Positions 1 to 8,253 are shown, counted from the first letter of the stretch. The stretch: DNA of 64,000 bases from Acidobacteriota bacterium (GCA_013289695.1 JABCZK010000017.1:1-64000), one strand, 5' to 3'. Program-made: numbers and translations. The notes: generated from the letters alone by a model not told the origin.

Positions 1-76
1 AGGAAAGCTGCGCAATGCGGGAACGGAAGTTGCGCTCGACGGCGGAGAGTTTGGTGCGGTTCACAGGGTCGCTCAT
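1..76 (-). CDS. 5' end of an unidentified gene cut by the window edge
   Basis: Only the first 25 codons are visible, starting at an ATG on the minus strand (MSDPVNRTKLSAVERNF...). The opening resembles the N-terminus of short DUF6788-type proteins (S-A-V-E-R-x-x-R-S-R-x-A-Q-L), which are often found beside transposase genes, but this rests on memory of the family pattern and very few residues. AT-rich DNA (77-105) lies directly upstream and could hold its promoter. The function cannot be given from what is visible. Confidence 0.35.
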   Translation of the reverse strand, partial: MSDPVNRTKLSAVERNFRSRIAQLS

Positions 77-445
77 AACTTATACATGATATATATACAA
101 GAAACGAAGAGAAGTCAAGCGCAAAAACACAATGCGAATTTGCTCTCTGAACGTACCTCGGCTAAAACATGAATGGAATCAAATAGTTTGGTCGGTTAAC
201 AATCTTCGTTGCGGAACCGCTGCGCAAATCATCTGAAAACGAAGGAGGCCTGATTCTGCGGCGCCCGCTTGGCCGCGCCAGCGATCGTGCACTCAGGTGC
301 GTCGCTACAAACGCAATGGCAACGTCAAAGGCGCCCGCCCAGAACTGGCCGCTACAGAGTCAAAAGCTTTGCGTTCCTGACGTTTTTCCGCAAGCTGTAG
401 AAGTGTTGAAGCGAAAGGGACGCTGGCAGCAGGGCCCACGCGCAC
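77..445. other. gene-free stretch
   Basis: No convincing coding sequence. The first 40 bases are AT-rich and may carry the promoter of the leftward gene at the window edge. Open frames across 305-560 lie over the 3' side of the decayed SBBP gene and show no recognisable protein. Confidence 0.5.
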
Positions 446-466
446 AAAAAAAGGCCGCGCGGCCCG
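446..466 (-). terminator. probable rho-independent terminator
   Basis: On the minus strand a GC-only palindrome (GGCCGCGCGGCC) is followed directly by seven T residues. It lies about 20 bases past the TGA/TAA-type stop at 487 of the SBBP-type pseudogene, where a terminator is expected. The stem is short but the T-tract is clear. Confidence 0.5.
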
Positions 467-486
467 GACTGCGGTTGAGTTGGCTT

Positions 487-2004
487 TTATTGCGTGATGG
501 TCACGTTCACGGCAATCGCTGTCTTGGTGACGCCTCCCGACGACGCTGTAATCGTTATGGTTGACGACTTGTTTCCCGAAGGTGATCCGGTGCAACCTGC
601 CAAAAGCACGAACACGATTATCGCTCCCACCATTCCCAGGCGCGTGCGGAACCGCCGGGCTGAAGGAAGCATGAACAACAGAGCAATCGCCATCATGATG
701 AAGACCACCTGCCGCAACAACGCGGACGGCGGCATCTTCATGGATTGCGGCGGCACAAGGAAGGCCGCGGCTGTGATGGAACCGCTTACGGTCGCGACCC
801 GCGAAGCCTGCGTTAGATTCGCGGAGGGCAGGAGCACGAGGTAATCAGCATTCTGGTTCCGGGAGTGCAAGTGAAAGTTACCGCTCCGGTAAAGCTGCCC
901 GTGCCGGTGACAACCACTGGGAACGAGCCGGTCTCGCCTTTGGCCACATTGATGGCCGCAATGGAAACCGAGTAGTCCGCGGTAGCGCTGCCGGTGCCTG
1001 TGAGGCCGACTGCCAGCGGATGAAGTTGCCCCGGCGCAGGCGGTGTGTCGGCGCTGTCAGGCGTCTTCAGCGTTGCAGCGTCTGAGCCTGCGGCCAAGGG
1101 AGTGTGTGTCAGGCCCAACGCGCAGGAAGCTCCTCCGGCGCGCGAGACCCGCGCCCGCAGTGCAAGTCCCACCCGCCGCTGGGGCGCTGAAATCCCCGGC
1201 GTTGCCTGCTGTGGCAGTGATGATGATCGTCAGCGGCGATGTGATCGCTGACGTCGTGTTGTTCATAATCGTGAAGAAGAACGGCGCGGTGGGTGTGCCG
1301 ACCAGCTGCGATCCGAAATTGTTGCTGGCGGGCGTAATCGTGATCGTCGGCGTAAGCGGTAAATCGGCGACGAAGGCGTTCGTTGCGCCTGGAGCTCCCA
1401 GCGCCGTTTGGAATGCTCCCGCGCAGGTCAGCACGTCGGGCGACGTCATAAAACCTGTGATGAAGCCGTTGGTGCCGGAGACAGCGATTCCCCGAGCGCT
1501 GTCCCGAGTGGTCGCAGCGTTCTGAACTTGTCCCGTGAAGTATGTGGAGTAAACCAGATCCGCCAAGCCCTGCCCGTTCGGGCTGATTTTAGATACGAAC
1601 CCGGAGCCTTTCGGATTGGTGCGCGCTTCCTGCAAGGCTCCTTGCGTAACGGGAAAATCAGTTGAACGTGTCAGTCCGGCCACATAAGCGAGGCCCGCTG
1701 AGTCCGATGCAATCGAGAAGCCTGTGTCGCTGGCACTGCCGCCCACAAAGGTTGAGTACTGCAGCGTGCCATTCACGATGTTGAGAAGCGAGACGAATGC
1801 GACGCCGTTCGCGCTCGTCAAATTTTCCTTTTGCGCGGGGGAGAGCGGAGCCGCAGGCTGGGCCGAGGCAGCTGTATGATTGCTCGCAATGGGCTGGGAT
1901 GATTGCGCGCGGCGTTCCATATGCACCGACGAAAACAAAACAAGGATGGCCAATGGTACGCCGGCCATGATTGCAATTCTTATCAGCGGAGATTTCGTCC
2001 GCAT
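487..2004 (-). pseudogene. frameshifted secreted SBBP / choice-of-anchor repeat protein
   Basis: Three successive minus-strand frames together form one extracellular protein. Frame one (2004 to about 1150) starts after an SD-like GGGGAG and encodes a signal anchor, an SBBP beta-propeller repeat (STFVGG..DTGF...AYVAGLT) and the start of a choice-of-anchor D domain (NFGSQLVGT). Its reading then becomes Arg-rich nonsense. The domain resumes in a second frame (about 1150 to 865: TPLAAGS..ATLKT, LTGTG) and the C-terminus lies in a third (about 860 to 487), with a membrane stretch, the RRFRTRLGMVGA motif and a LLAGC segment typical of such acidobacterial proteins. At least two frameshifts are needed to join them, so the gene is probably dead, unless these are sequencing errors. 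It has fewer SBBP repeats than usual for the family. Confidence 0.75.
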
Positions 2005-2300
2005 GGAGTTACTCCCCAGCCTATTTTTTCTGAAATGAATTTCGGTGAATTAAAAGGAATCGTGCCAGCGGCCCAGTCGACGGGAATTAGAAAGCCCTCA
2101 TTTTGCGAACACCCGATTACCCACGGGCTCTGGCGAAGGCGCCAAATCGTGGGGGACGGACACGCCATTTGAACGGGGACGGTAGCACAGCTTGTTTGGA
2201 CCGGAAACCTCAGGATGGCTTAGCATGGCTGACTATTCCACTACATGGTATTCAAAGAGCTGCTCTCTTTGAACAGCAACTTAAATCAAGGGTTTCCGTG

Positions 2301-3359
2301 CTAAACGGGTGGGGACTTCCACAAATGCAGCTTTTGCGCCTCCTCGGCGAGCAGATCGCAGAGATCAGGCAGGCGCGCGGCATCGTGATGCGCGAAAAGC
2401 GCGCGAATGGGAACGCTGGGCGCCAGCCGCGCGAGTGTTTCGAATTCCCGCGCGCGCATGCCGCTATCAAGCGTATTGGTCGCGAATGTGTTGGCCACGA
2501 GGGCGAGGAACGCTCTCTGCGGCGTGAGTTCTTCAACCAATGGGGCAGGATCGCCGCGTCGCTCGCCTAGGATATAAATCGCAGCCAGCGGCAATGCTTG
2601 TTGCGCGAACCGCAACTCCTGTTTTCCCAGTGACAGGCAGCGCTTTTCGTAATTCGCGCTGAATTGCGGCAGCGCATCCCGGGAACCGTACAGTGATTCC
2701 ACGGACTCGGGCCAGAGACACAGATACGGGTACGCGGGATGAATAAAGAACGATCCATTGCGTTCGGCAAGCGTGACCACGTCATCGGACAAAATCGCGT
2801 GGCCGCGCCGCGCCAGCGCCGCCGCCGTCGTGGATTTTCCAGCGCCTTCGGATCCGACAAACGCCACGGCCTTTTCGCCGAACGCTACCGCGCTGGCGTG
2901 CAGGCATGTCACGCCCCGCAGCCGCAGCAGGATCCCCAATACCGGTCCCAGCAGATACGTGGCCGTGTCTTCGATCGCCAAGCTGCTCGGCCAGGTCGCC
3001 CAGACTTCCGTGCCCTCGCGATCCAGCCAAAATTGCGCCCCGTCGAAGTAGGCGAGCCGCAAATAACGGGAGCCCTCAGCCTTCCAAATTCTCAGTGCCG
3101 GGTTTCCCGTTGCGTCCTTATACGGGCTGTCGTAGCTGAGCTCTTCGCGACTGGGTGGAATCGCCCCGTTGCTATAGGGCGAAGTGCCGAGGTGAATCGC
3201 GACAGTTCGTTCGTTCAATGACTCAAACGGGGAATCGTTGCGGCCTGGACCTACAACCGTTAGCTCAGGAATCGAGAGATTGCAGCGGAGCAACAAGCCG
3301 AAGACGGCGTAAGTGAAATTCACTGCGGTCAAAGGCCAGGGTTCTCTGACCCACGGCAC
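2301..3359 (-). CDS. HPr kinase-like lasso-peptide kinase
   Basis: A 352-residue protein related to the ATP-binding domain of HPr kinase/phosphorylase. A family-like N-terminal part (VFGLLLRCNLSIPEL) is followed by LHASAV (H154), the P-loop GSEGAGKST at 169-177, and SDDVV (D192, D193), which would bind metal and ATP. Such kinases sit in lasso-peptide clusters; the studied ones phosphorylate the C-terminal serine of the precursor. It is the last gene of the minus-strand operon, 117 bases after the precursor. The start is a GTG with only a weak upstream GAAAG; a GTG at 3323 is an alternative. The local precursor ends in TQV and has no C-terminal Ser, so the acceptor is unknown. Confidence 0.8.
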   Translation of the reverse strand: MPWVREPWPLTAVNFTYAVFGLLLRCNLSIPELTVVGPGRNDSPFESLNERTVAIHLGTSPYSNGAIPPSREELSYDSPYKDATGNPALRIWKAEGSRYLRLAYFDGAQFWLDREGTEVWATWPSSLAIEDTATYLLGPVLGILLRLRGVTCLHASAVAFGEKAVAFVGSEGAGKSTTAAALARRGHAILSDDVVTLAERNGSFFIHPAYPYLCLWPESVESLYGSRDALPQFSANYEKRCLSLGKQELRFAQQALPLAAIYILGERRGDPAPLVEELTPQRAFLALVANTFATNTLDSGMRAREFETLARLAPSVPIRALFAHHDAARLPDLCDLLAEEAQKLHLWKSPPV

Positions 3360-3476
3360 AAACTTTCAGCCGAACTTTCAAGATGTTCCTGACCTGCGGC
3401 CACCGCACGCGCTCCAGAGAGGTTGCTCCGCCCGTTTTCAAACGCACTTCTGACACTGGTGCGAATTCCTGCGCGA

Positions 3477-3626
3477 CTAGACTTGTGTTTTTATTCGCGG
3501 CGTCGACCCTCCGTCGTTGGTGTGGGAGATCCCGACCTGCCGGGTCAATTCCTGTACGGTTCCGTACACGGTTATAATTGGAGAGGAATATGGTTTCTTA
3601 TTGTCCCGTTTAACGGGCTTAAGCAT
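3477..3626 (-). CDS. lasso peptide precursor
   Basis: A 49-residue precursor. The leader carries the class II lasso recognition motif YxxPxIxxxGxxxxLT (Y13, P16, G22, L27, T28), read by the PqqD-like B1 protein. The conserved Thr is usually the penultimate leader residue, which puts the core at Q30 with D38 at position 9. The alternative is a core starting at G32 with D38 at position 7. After the ring residues come GGSTPRIKTQV as loop and tail. The start ATG at 3626 is fixed by a strong GGAGGT five bases upstream, although the frame stays open to 3764. The start overlaps the 3' end of the cyclase gene by 8 bases, so translation is probably coupled. It is the fourth gene of the operon rather than the first. 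Confidence 0.85.
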   Translation of the reverse strand: MLKPVKRDNKKPYSSPIITVYGTVQELTRQVGISHTNDGGSTPRIKTQV

Positions 3627-5481
3627 TGCGAACCTCCGCACGCAAGTTATACCGGACCTTACGCGCTGACTGCAACCAAAAGTTAAGGCAAAGCGGGCGC
3701 AGAGCGGAGTGAGCCCGCTCCGAGTTCCTTTCATTTCGAAACGCCGCGAGTAGTGACTTGTCAACGTAAGAATCCATTTCGCCGTCCCATGTCACCTGAT
3801 CCAGCCATCCTGCTCGCGCTTGTTTTATATGCTCAACCAAAGGGCTGCCCGCCAGAGGTGTTTTCGGCCGCATACGCACACTTTCAGGCAATCTCCCCGC
3901 CACAGCCGCTCGTAAAAGCTGTTTTTGGAAAAATAATGGGAAAGGCGGAAGAGCCAGAAGGAAATTCACCACCCGCAAATCCAAAAAGGGATGCCGCACC
4001 TCAACCGTGCAGCGTGTAACTCCCGGATTTTCCTGCTCGAACAAGGAAGACCACTGCGGCAACGCGAGCGAAGCGTGGGCCTTGGGAAGGATGGGGTGGG
4101 GGCGGGCGGCCGGAAGCTGGCCCCATTCCTTGGCCCGGTCCCTCAGGTTCAATCGGCGCGCAAAGTCTGGTACCAGCCAGCGCGGAAACACCAGCTCTCT
4201 GGGATCGCTGCCGAAAAAACCCTGTACGCGGCGTTTCAGCCCGGGAATCACAGACGGGCGCAGCCGGAGATAGCGGGAAGATTCGCGGAACAGGCTGCCC
4301 CATTCCTGATTTCGCACCAGGTCTCGCGCAAACGGCCACATCTCAAAGAGCATCAGGTTGTCAGCACCTTCGCCTGAGAGCACCACGCGGCAATCCGCAG
4401 CGATGGTACGGAATTGGTCAAACAGGCCCACAAAAAATGGGTCGTCAACCGGTTCGGGCGACCTGAATTCGGCCTCCTCCCACCGTTCGAACGGACGCAG
4501 CTCATCCATCGGAATAAACTGCTGCGGAATCTTTAGGAATTCCGCCACTTCGCGCGCGTAGCGGCCATCCTGGTCAGGAAACAAAGACTCATAGACCACG
4601 GTGTAGGCGCGCAAATCCTGCGGGCCACCGGCGCTGGCGGCCAGATCGCGTGCCGTCGTGGCGATGCTCGCCGAATCCAGGCCGCCGCTGAGCAAAATTC
4701 CCGCGCGATCCACGCGCGTGCGGTCCGCTACGGCCGCTTGCAGCAGTATTTGAATATGTTCGACGTAATCTCCCGCGCTCTTGTAGCGGATGCGCCCATC
4801 CGTGGGAGCCGACCAGTAGCGCTGGATGCGCAGTCCGTCGGAACTGATGGTCATGGCATGAGCCGCGGGCAGGCGCCGGATGTCACGGAAAGTAGTGGTG
4901 GCGACGTCGCAGTTCAACCCAAAGAGCAAAAAATCTCCGATCGCGGCATCGTTCAAGTCCTCGGAAACGTTGGGATGTTGGCGCAGGCAGTCCAGTGTGT
5001 TGCTGAAAAGAAAAAGCTCGCCCAGTTCGGAATAATAAAAAGGTTTCACGCCAAAATGATCGCGCGCGCAAAACAAGATCTTCTTGCGCGCGTCCCAGAT
5101 GGCAAATGCGAAATCCCCGCGCAAATGTTGCACGCACTCCGCGCCCCAGGCCGCATACGCGCGCAGAATCAAGCCGGAGTCAGTGGCCGCGCGACCCGCC
5201 GCGCCTTGTCCCTGTTGCGTGAGCTTCTTTTCCAATTCCTCGCGGCAATCAATGCGCGCATCTGCGGTGACCCACAGCTGGGCATCGAGGCTGGCGGGCT
5301 GCTGCTCAATTTGCGATTCGTGCGTGGTGCGCAGCATGGTGTGGCCCAAGCCAATCGCGCCGTGCGACCAGGTTTCCCGCGCGTCCGGCCCGCGAAAGGA
5401 AAGAAAATGCGCGAGCGCCTGCAACAGCCCGCGGTCCACCGGCGCGCCACTACGCTCGTAAATGCCCACGATGCCGCTCAT
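3619..5481 (-). CDS. lasso peptide cyclase (asparagine synthetase-like, C protein)
   Basis: A 620-residue asparagine synthetase B homologue. Residues 1-210 form a class II glutamine amidotransferase fold, but the catalytic Cys2 is replaced by Ser (MSGIVG), so it should not hydrolyse glutamine. The synthetase half has the ATP pyrophosphatase motif SGGLDS at 265-270 and a second motif SGEGAD. In lasso systems this protein adenylates the Asp/Glu side chain of the core and joins it to the N-terminal amine. Its start overlaps the stop of the B2 gene (TAATG), and its stop overlaps the precursor start. Length and lost Cys fit lasso cyclases better than a metabolic AsnB, and the neighbours support this strongly. 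Confidence 0.9.
   Translation of the reverse strand: MSGIVGIYERSGAPVDRGLLQALAHFLSFRGPDARETWSHGAIGLGHTMLRTTHESQIEQQPASLDAQLWVTADARIDCREELEKKLTQQGQGAAGRAATDSGLILRAYAAWGAECVQHLRGDFAFAIWDARKKILFCARDHFGVKPFYYSELGELFLFSNTLDCLRQHPNVSEDLNDAAIGDFLLFGLNCDVATTTFRDIRRLPAAHAMTISSDGLRIQRYWSAPTDGRIRYKSAGDYVEHIQILLQAAVADRTRVDRAGILLSGGLDSASIATTARDLAASAGGPQDLRAYTVVYESLFPDQDGRYAREVAEFLKIPQQFIPMDELRPFERWEEAEFRSPEPVDDPFFVGLFDQFRTIAADCRVVLSGEGADNLMLFEMWPFARDLVRNQEWGSLFRESSRYLRLRPSVIPGLKRRVQGFFGSDPRELVFPRWLVPDFARRLNLRDRAKEWGQLPAARPHPILPKAHASLALPQWSSLFEQENPGVTRCTVEVRHPFLDLRVVNFLLALPPFPLFFQKQLLRAAVAGRLPESVRMRPKTPLAGSPLVEHIKQARAGWLDQVTWDGEMDSYVDKSLLAAFRNERNSERAHSALRPLCLNFWLQSARKVRYNLRAEVRNA
3632..3637 (-). promoter_or_regulatory. 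Shine-Dalgarno site that fixes the lasso precursor start
   Basis: Minus-strand GGAGGT ends five bases before the ATG at 3626. It lies inside the end of the cyclase gene and selects this ATG over upstream in-frame starts of the 95-codon open frame. Confidence 0.75.
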
Positions 5482-5948
5482 TAGGTGCGCGCCTCCAGGG
5501 GCGAGATCGGACCGTCGAATGGAGTGAAATGCAGGTGCTCGGCGCTTGCGTCATTCAACACCGCCGCATCCACTTCCACCCATGCGTGCGCTTCGAAGCG
5601 CCCGAATTCCTTCCGGGCTCCAATGCGCAGCTCCGCTGAAATTCCGCGCCGCCGCAGCAGCCACCACAGCACCAGCGACTGCTCCAGGCAATTCGTATCA
5701 ATGAATACATTCCGCGCCGCTGCTGCCGCCATGCGCGCGATCAATTCCGCCAGTTCTCTTTGCGAGGCGTTCTGGCGACGCATGGTGGTATTCGCGGATG
5801 GAGCCAGCCATGCCAGGACACGCTTCCAGCGGCGAAAGCCCGCCAGTCGCAATCCCAGCCAGGTGGCCAGAAGTCCGCCAGCCGCTTCCAGCGCGATGCT
5901 GCGCTGATAACTGCTGAACCGCCAGAACTTTTGCCAGCGTTCCGTCAT
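5481..5948 (-). CDS. lasso peptide B2 leader peptidase (transglutaminase-like)
   Basis: A 155-residue protein of the lasso biosynthesis B2 family, a transglutaminase-fold cysteine protease that removes the leader. Visible hallmarks are the catalytic Cys in DTNCLEQSLVLWWLLRRRG (about C87), the His in EAHAWVEVD (about H121) and a downstream Asp. The ATG at 5948 was chosen because AAGG stands six bases upstream and the length fits the family; an in-frame GTG at 5984 would add 12 residues but lacks a ribosome binding site. It lies between the PqqD-like B1 gene and the cyclase and overlaps the latter by one base, so all three are probably one transcript. Confidence 0.88.
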   Translation of the reverse strand: MTERWQKFWRFSSYQRSIALEAAGGLLATWLGLRLAGFRRWKRVLAWLAPSANTTMRRQNASQRELAELIARMAAAAARNVFIDTNCLEQSLVLWWLLRRRGISAELRIGARKEFGRFEAHAWVEVDAAVLNDASAEHLHFTPFDGPISPLEART

Positions 5949-6035
5949 GATTGCCTTATCGGCAGGAACTCCGCCAGTGTCCACAAAGCGTGCACTGTCA
6001 TTTTGAACCCGCCGGCCGGAACAAAGTCGCGCTCG

Positions 6036-6338
6036 TCACGCACCGGCCGCCGCGCCACGAACTTCGATCAATCCTTCGCTCCGCATCGTTTCCAGCAGCG
6101 CCAGCAGATCGTCGACGCATCGCACTTCATCCACTTCATATTCTTCGAGCAAGGTGTTGCGCAGCTCCGTAACGCTCTTTGGTTGCTTCAGCAGCTCCCA
6201 AACACGCGCCCCCACCGGATTCATCCCGTAGTACACGCTGTTCTTCAGGTTCAGAATCGCTGCTTCCTCACCGAGAGGACACGAGACCTGTTCGGTTGCA
6301 GCGACAACAATCGTATGTGAGGAGAGAGGTGAGTCCAT
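6036..6338 (-). CDS. PqqD-like lasso peptide recognition protein (B1)
   Basis: A 100-residue PqqD-family protein. The fold signature is visible: a strand pair with LNLKNSVYYGMNPVGARVWELL, then helices around VTELRNTLLEEYEV and DDLLALLETMRSEGLI. In class II lasso systems this separate B1 domain binds the leader peptide and hands it to B2 and the cyclase. It is the first gene of the minus-strand operon. The ATG at 6338 follows GGGAG at a spacing of nine; an in-frame ATG at 6383 would add 15 residues but lacks such a site. The same frame stays open far upstream through the ABC ATPase gene on the other strand, which is a shadow. Confidence 0.85.
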   Translation of the reverse strand: MDSPLSSHTIVVAATEQVSCPLGEEAAILNLKNSVYYGMNPVGARVWELLKQPKSVTELRNTLLEEYEVDEVRCVDDLLALLETMRSEGLIEVRGAAAGA

Positions 6339-6447
6339 TGTGGCCGCTCCCGTGGCATTGGGCTGGGGCAATTCTTCCGTCATATAGCTCGGCGACGGAG
6401 GACCGGTTCGATCCACACGCGCTGCGGATATCGACTCGACGACCTCT

Positions 6448-6476
6448 ATTCTACTGTCACCCGCCCCGAACAGCAA
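6448..6476 (-). promoter_or_regulatory. candidate sigma-70 promoter of the lasso operon
   Basis: On the minus strand TTGCTG (6476-6471) and TAGAAT (6453-6448) are separated by exactly 17 bases. Transcription would start near 6441, about 100 bases before the B1 gene. It is the best match in the divergent gap between the biosynthetic and transport genes. Confidence 0.5.
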
Positions 6477-6485
6477 TGACGGAAC

Positions 6486-6514
6486 TGGATTCGCCGTGAT
6501 GATTCGGTTATAAC
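6486..6514 (+). promoter_or_regulatory. candidate promoter of the divergent ABC exporter
   Basis: A TATAAC -10 box at 6509-6514 lies eight bases before the ATG at 6522, with a weak TGGATT 17 bases further upstream. If it is used, the mRNA would start at or next to the start codon, i.e. be leaderless. No Shine-Dalgarno sequence is seen, which agrees with this. Confidence 0.35.
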
Positions 6515-6521
6515 GACCGTA

Positions 6522-7331
6522 ATGCCTTCGCCTGCTATTTGCGTGGAAGCGCTTGAAAAATATTTTCCGCCTGCACGTTCTGGTTGGCGTGCGCTGCTGC
6601 ATCCCGTCGCGCGTCCTACGGAGCGCGCCCTCGCCGGGATTTCCTTTTTGGTCCAGCCCGGTGAGGCTGTAGCAATCGTGGGGCCAAATGGCGCGGGAAA
6701 GTCCACGCTCCTCCGCATTCTCGCCACCCTGATTCTTCCCACCCACGGCCGCGCCGCAATTTCCGATTGCGACGTAGAGCGCCATCCCTCGCGAGCGCGG
6801 CGCCAGTTTGGCTACCACACCGGCGGTGACGAAGGTTTCTACACCCGACTGAGCGCCCGGGAAAATCTCAGCTTCTTTGCAGCCATGAACAACATGTCCC
6901 GCGCGGAAGCTCGCGCGCGCATCAGGCTCACCGCCGAACGCATGGGCATTACCGCGGATCTGGATCGCCAGGTGCGCACTCTCTCCACCGGCATAACCCA
7001 TCGCGTAGGCCTCGCGCGCGCACTGCTCCACCAGCCGGCTGTATTGCTGCTCGATGAACCGACGCGCAGCCTCGATCCACTGGCAGCCGCGGATTTCCGC
7101 CGACTGCTGAAGGACGACCTGGTGCGCCAGCACGGCACCGCGCTGCTTTTCGCGTCGCACACCTTAAGCGAAGTCGCCGAAATCGCCGACCGCGTGTTAT
7201 TGCTCGAAGCAGGACGCGTCACGGCTTTTGATTCTCCGCGCGGACTGTGCGCAGTGGCCGGCGCCGCGAGCCTGGAAGATGCCATCACGCGTCTCGCACG
7301 CCGTTCCGCACCTGCCGAGGTGCAGTCGTGA
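6522..7331 (+). CDS. ABC transporter ATP-binding protein, probable lasso exporter
   Basis: A 269-residue ABC-2-type ATPase. Walker A GPNGAGKST is at 53-61, the signature is the degenerate LSTGITHRVG at 154-163, Walker B VLLLDEPT at 174-181 and the switch His in ASHTL near 213. It is divergent from the lasso operon across a gap of about 180 bases, and its TGA overlaps the GTG of the permease (GTGA), so the two form one transporter. Position suggests export of, or immunity to, the lasso peptide. Canonical lasso exporters are single fused ABC proteins, so an ABC-2 pair here is an assignment from context. Confidence 0.8.
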   Translation: MPSPAICVEALEKYFPPARSGWRALLHPVARPTERALAGISFLVQPGEAVAIVGPNGAGKSTLLRILATLILPTHGRAAISDCDVERHPSRARRQFGYHTGGDEGFYTRLSARENLSFFAAMNNMSRAEARARIRLTAERMGITADLDRQVRTLSTGITHRVGLARALLHQPAVLLLDEPTRSLDPLAAADFRRLLKDDLVRQHGTALLFASHTLSEVAEIADRVLLLEAGRVTAFDSPRGLCAVAGAASLEDAITRLARRSAPAEVQS

Positions 7332-8149
7332 ACTTGGCGCGTGCACTGCGCAAGATTGCTGCGTTCTTCATGCGCGATTTTGCAATCGCTCGCGGATATC
7401 GCGGGGCCCTGCTGCTGGAAGCGTTCCAAGCGCTTTTCGGCGTGGCGACGTTCTACTACCTGTCTCGCTTCGTTGAGAGCCCCGAGCTAGCCCGCGCGCT
7501 GCCCGACGGCAGCAATTATTTTGCGTTTACACTGGTGGGCTTCGCATTTTTCGATTATCTCAGCGTATCGCTCACCGCTTTTGATTCTAGCATCGAGGAA
7601 GCGCGGCAGAATCGCACGCTGGAAGCTTTGCTGGTAACGCAGACTGCGCTTCCCGTGATTCTGGCGGGCTCGGCGGTGTATCCGTTCACGGCACTGGCGC
7701 TGCGGACCTGCGTCTATCTTGCGTGGGGCGCGCTGCTTTTCGATTTCACGCCGCGTGCGGCGAATTGGCCAGGAGCCGTCGCGATTCTGCTGGCGTCCAT
7801 TCTTGCGTTTGCGGGGTTGGGAATTATTTCGGCGAGCTATGCGGTACTGTTCAAGCGCGGGAATCCCGCGAAGTGGCTGGTGCTGGGAATTTCCGGCATG
7901 GTCGGCGGGATGATGTATCCGGTCAGCGTTCTACCGGGCCCGCTGCGGATTCTGGCGCGTTTGATTCCGGTCACTTACTCCCTGGAAGGAATGCGCGCCG
8001 CGCTGCTGGGCGGCGCGGGATGGCGCGAGCTGTGGCCCTCGATCGCGGCCCTGTTGATTTTCGCCGCGATCCTAATCCCGCTGTCGTTCATGGTGTTTGG
8101 TTGGGCGCTGCGCCGCACCAGAGTTACCGGCACACTTACACATATCTGA
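7328..8149 (+). CDS. ABC-2 type transporter permease, probable lasso exporter
   Basis: A 273-residue integral membrane protein with about six hydrophobic segments (for example around ALLLEAFQALFGVATFYYL, the VAILLASILAFAGLGIIS region and a C-terminal LLIFAAILIPLSFMVFGWAL). The open frame runs further upstream, but the GTG at 7328, overlapping the ATPase stop by four bases, is the likely start and gives a normal family length. Residues 90-100 contain EEARQNRTLEALL, the cytoplasmic coupling region found in ABC-2 permeases. It should form a dimeric exporter with the ATPase. Confidence 0.8.
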   Translation: MNLARALRKIAAFFMRDFAIARGYRGALLLEAFQALFGVATFYYLSRFVESPELARALPDGSNYFAFTLVGFAFFDYLSVSLTAFDSSIEEARQNRTLEALLVTQTALPVILAGSAVYPFTALALRTCVYLAWGALLFDFTPRAANWPGAVAILLASILAFAGLGIISASYAVLFKRGNPAKWLVLGISGMVGGMMYPVSVLPGPLRILARLIPVTYSLEGMRAALLGGAGWRELWPSIAALLIFAAILIPLSFMVFGWALRRTRVTGTLTHI

Positions 8150-8233
8150 ATCTTCGCGAGCGTGCGCGTGGCTCCAGAAAAACTACGCGGCAACGAAGCC
8201 GAACGCTACTCAGTGCAAGATTTAAATTGCAAG

Positions 8234-8253
8234 AAGGCGGCGAGCGCCGCCTT
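8234..8253 (-). terminator. probable terminator after the PEP-CTERM gene
   Basis: A perfect hairpin, AAGGCGGC-GAGC-GCCGCCTT, sits 15 bases past the stop of the minus-strand PEP-CTERM gene. On that strand it is followed by a loose T-rich run (TTCTTG). It could also insulate the convergent exporter operon, which ends at 8149. Confidence 0.45.

Noticed and set aside
3619..5481. Cyclase gene considered as a metabolic asparagine synthetase
   Set aside because: Cys2 is Ser, so glutamine hydrolysis is lost, and the neighbours are lasso B1, B2 and precursor genes.
6036..7160. A 374-residue leftward ORF covering the exporter ATPase
   Set aside because: Only its last 100 codons encode the PqqD-like protein; the rest is the antisense shadow of the ATPase gene.
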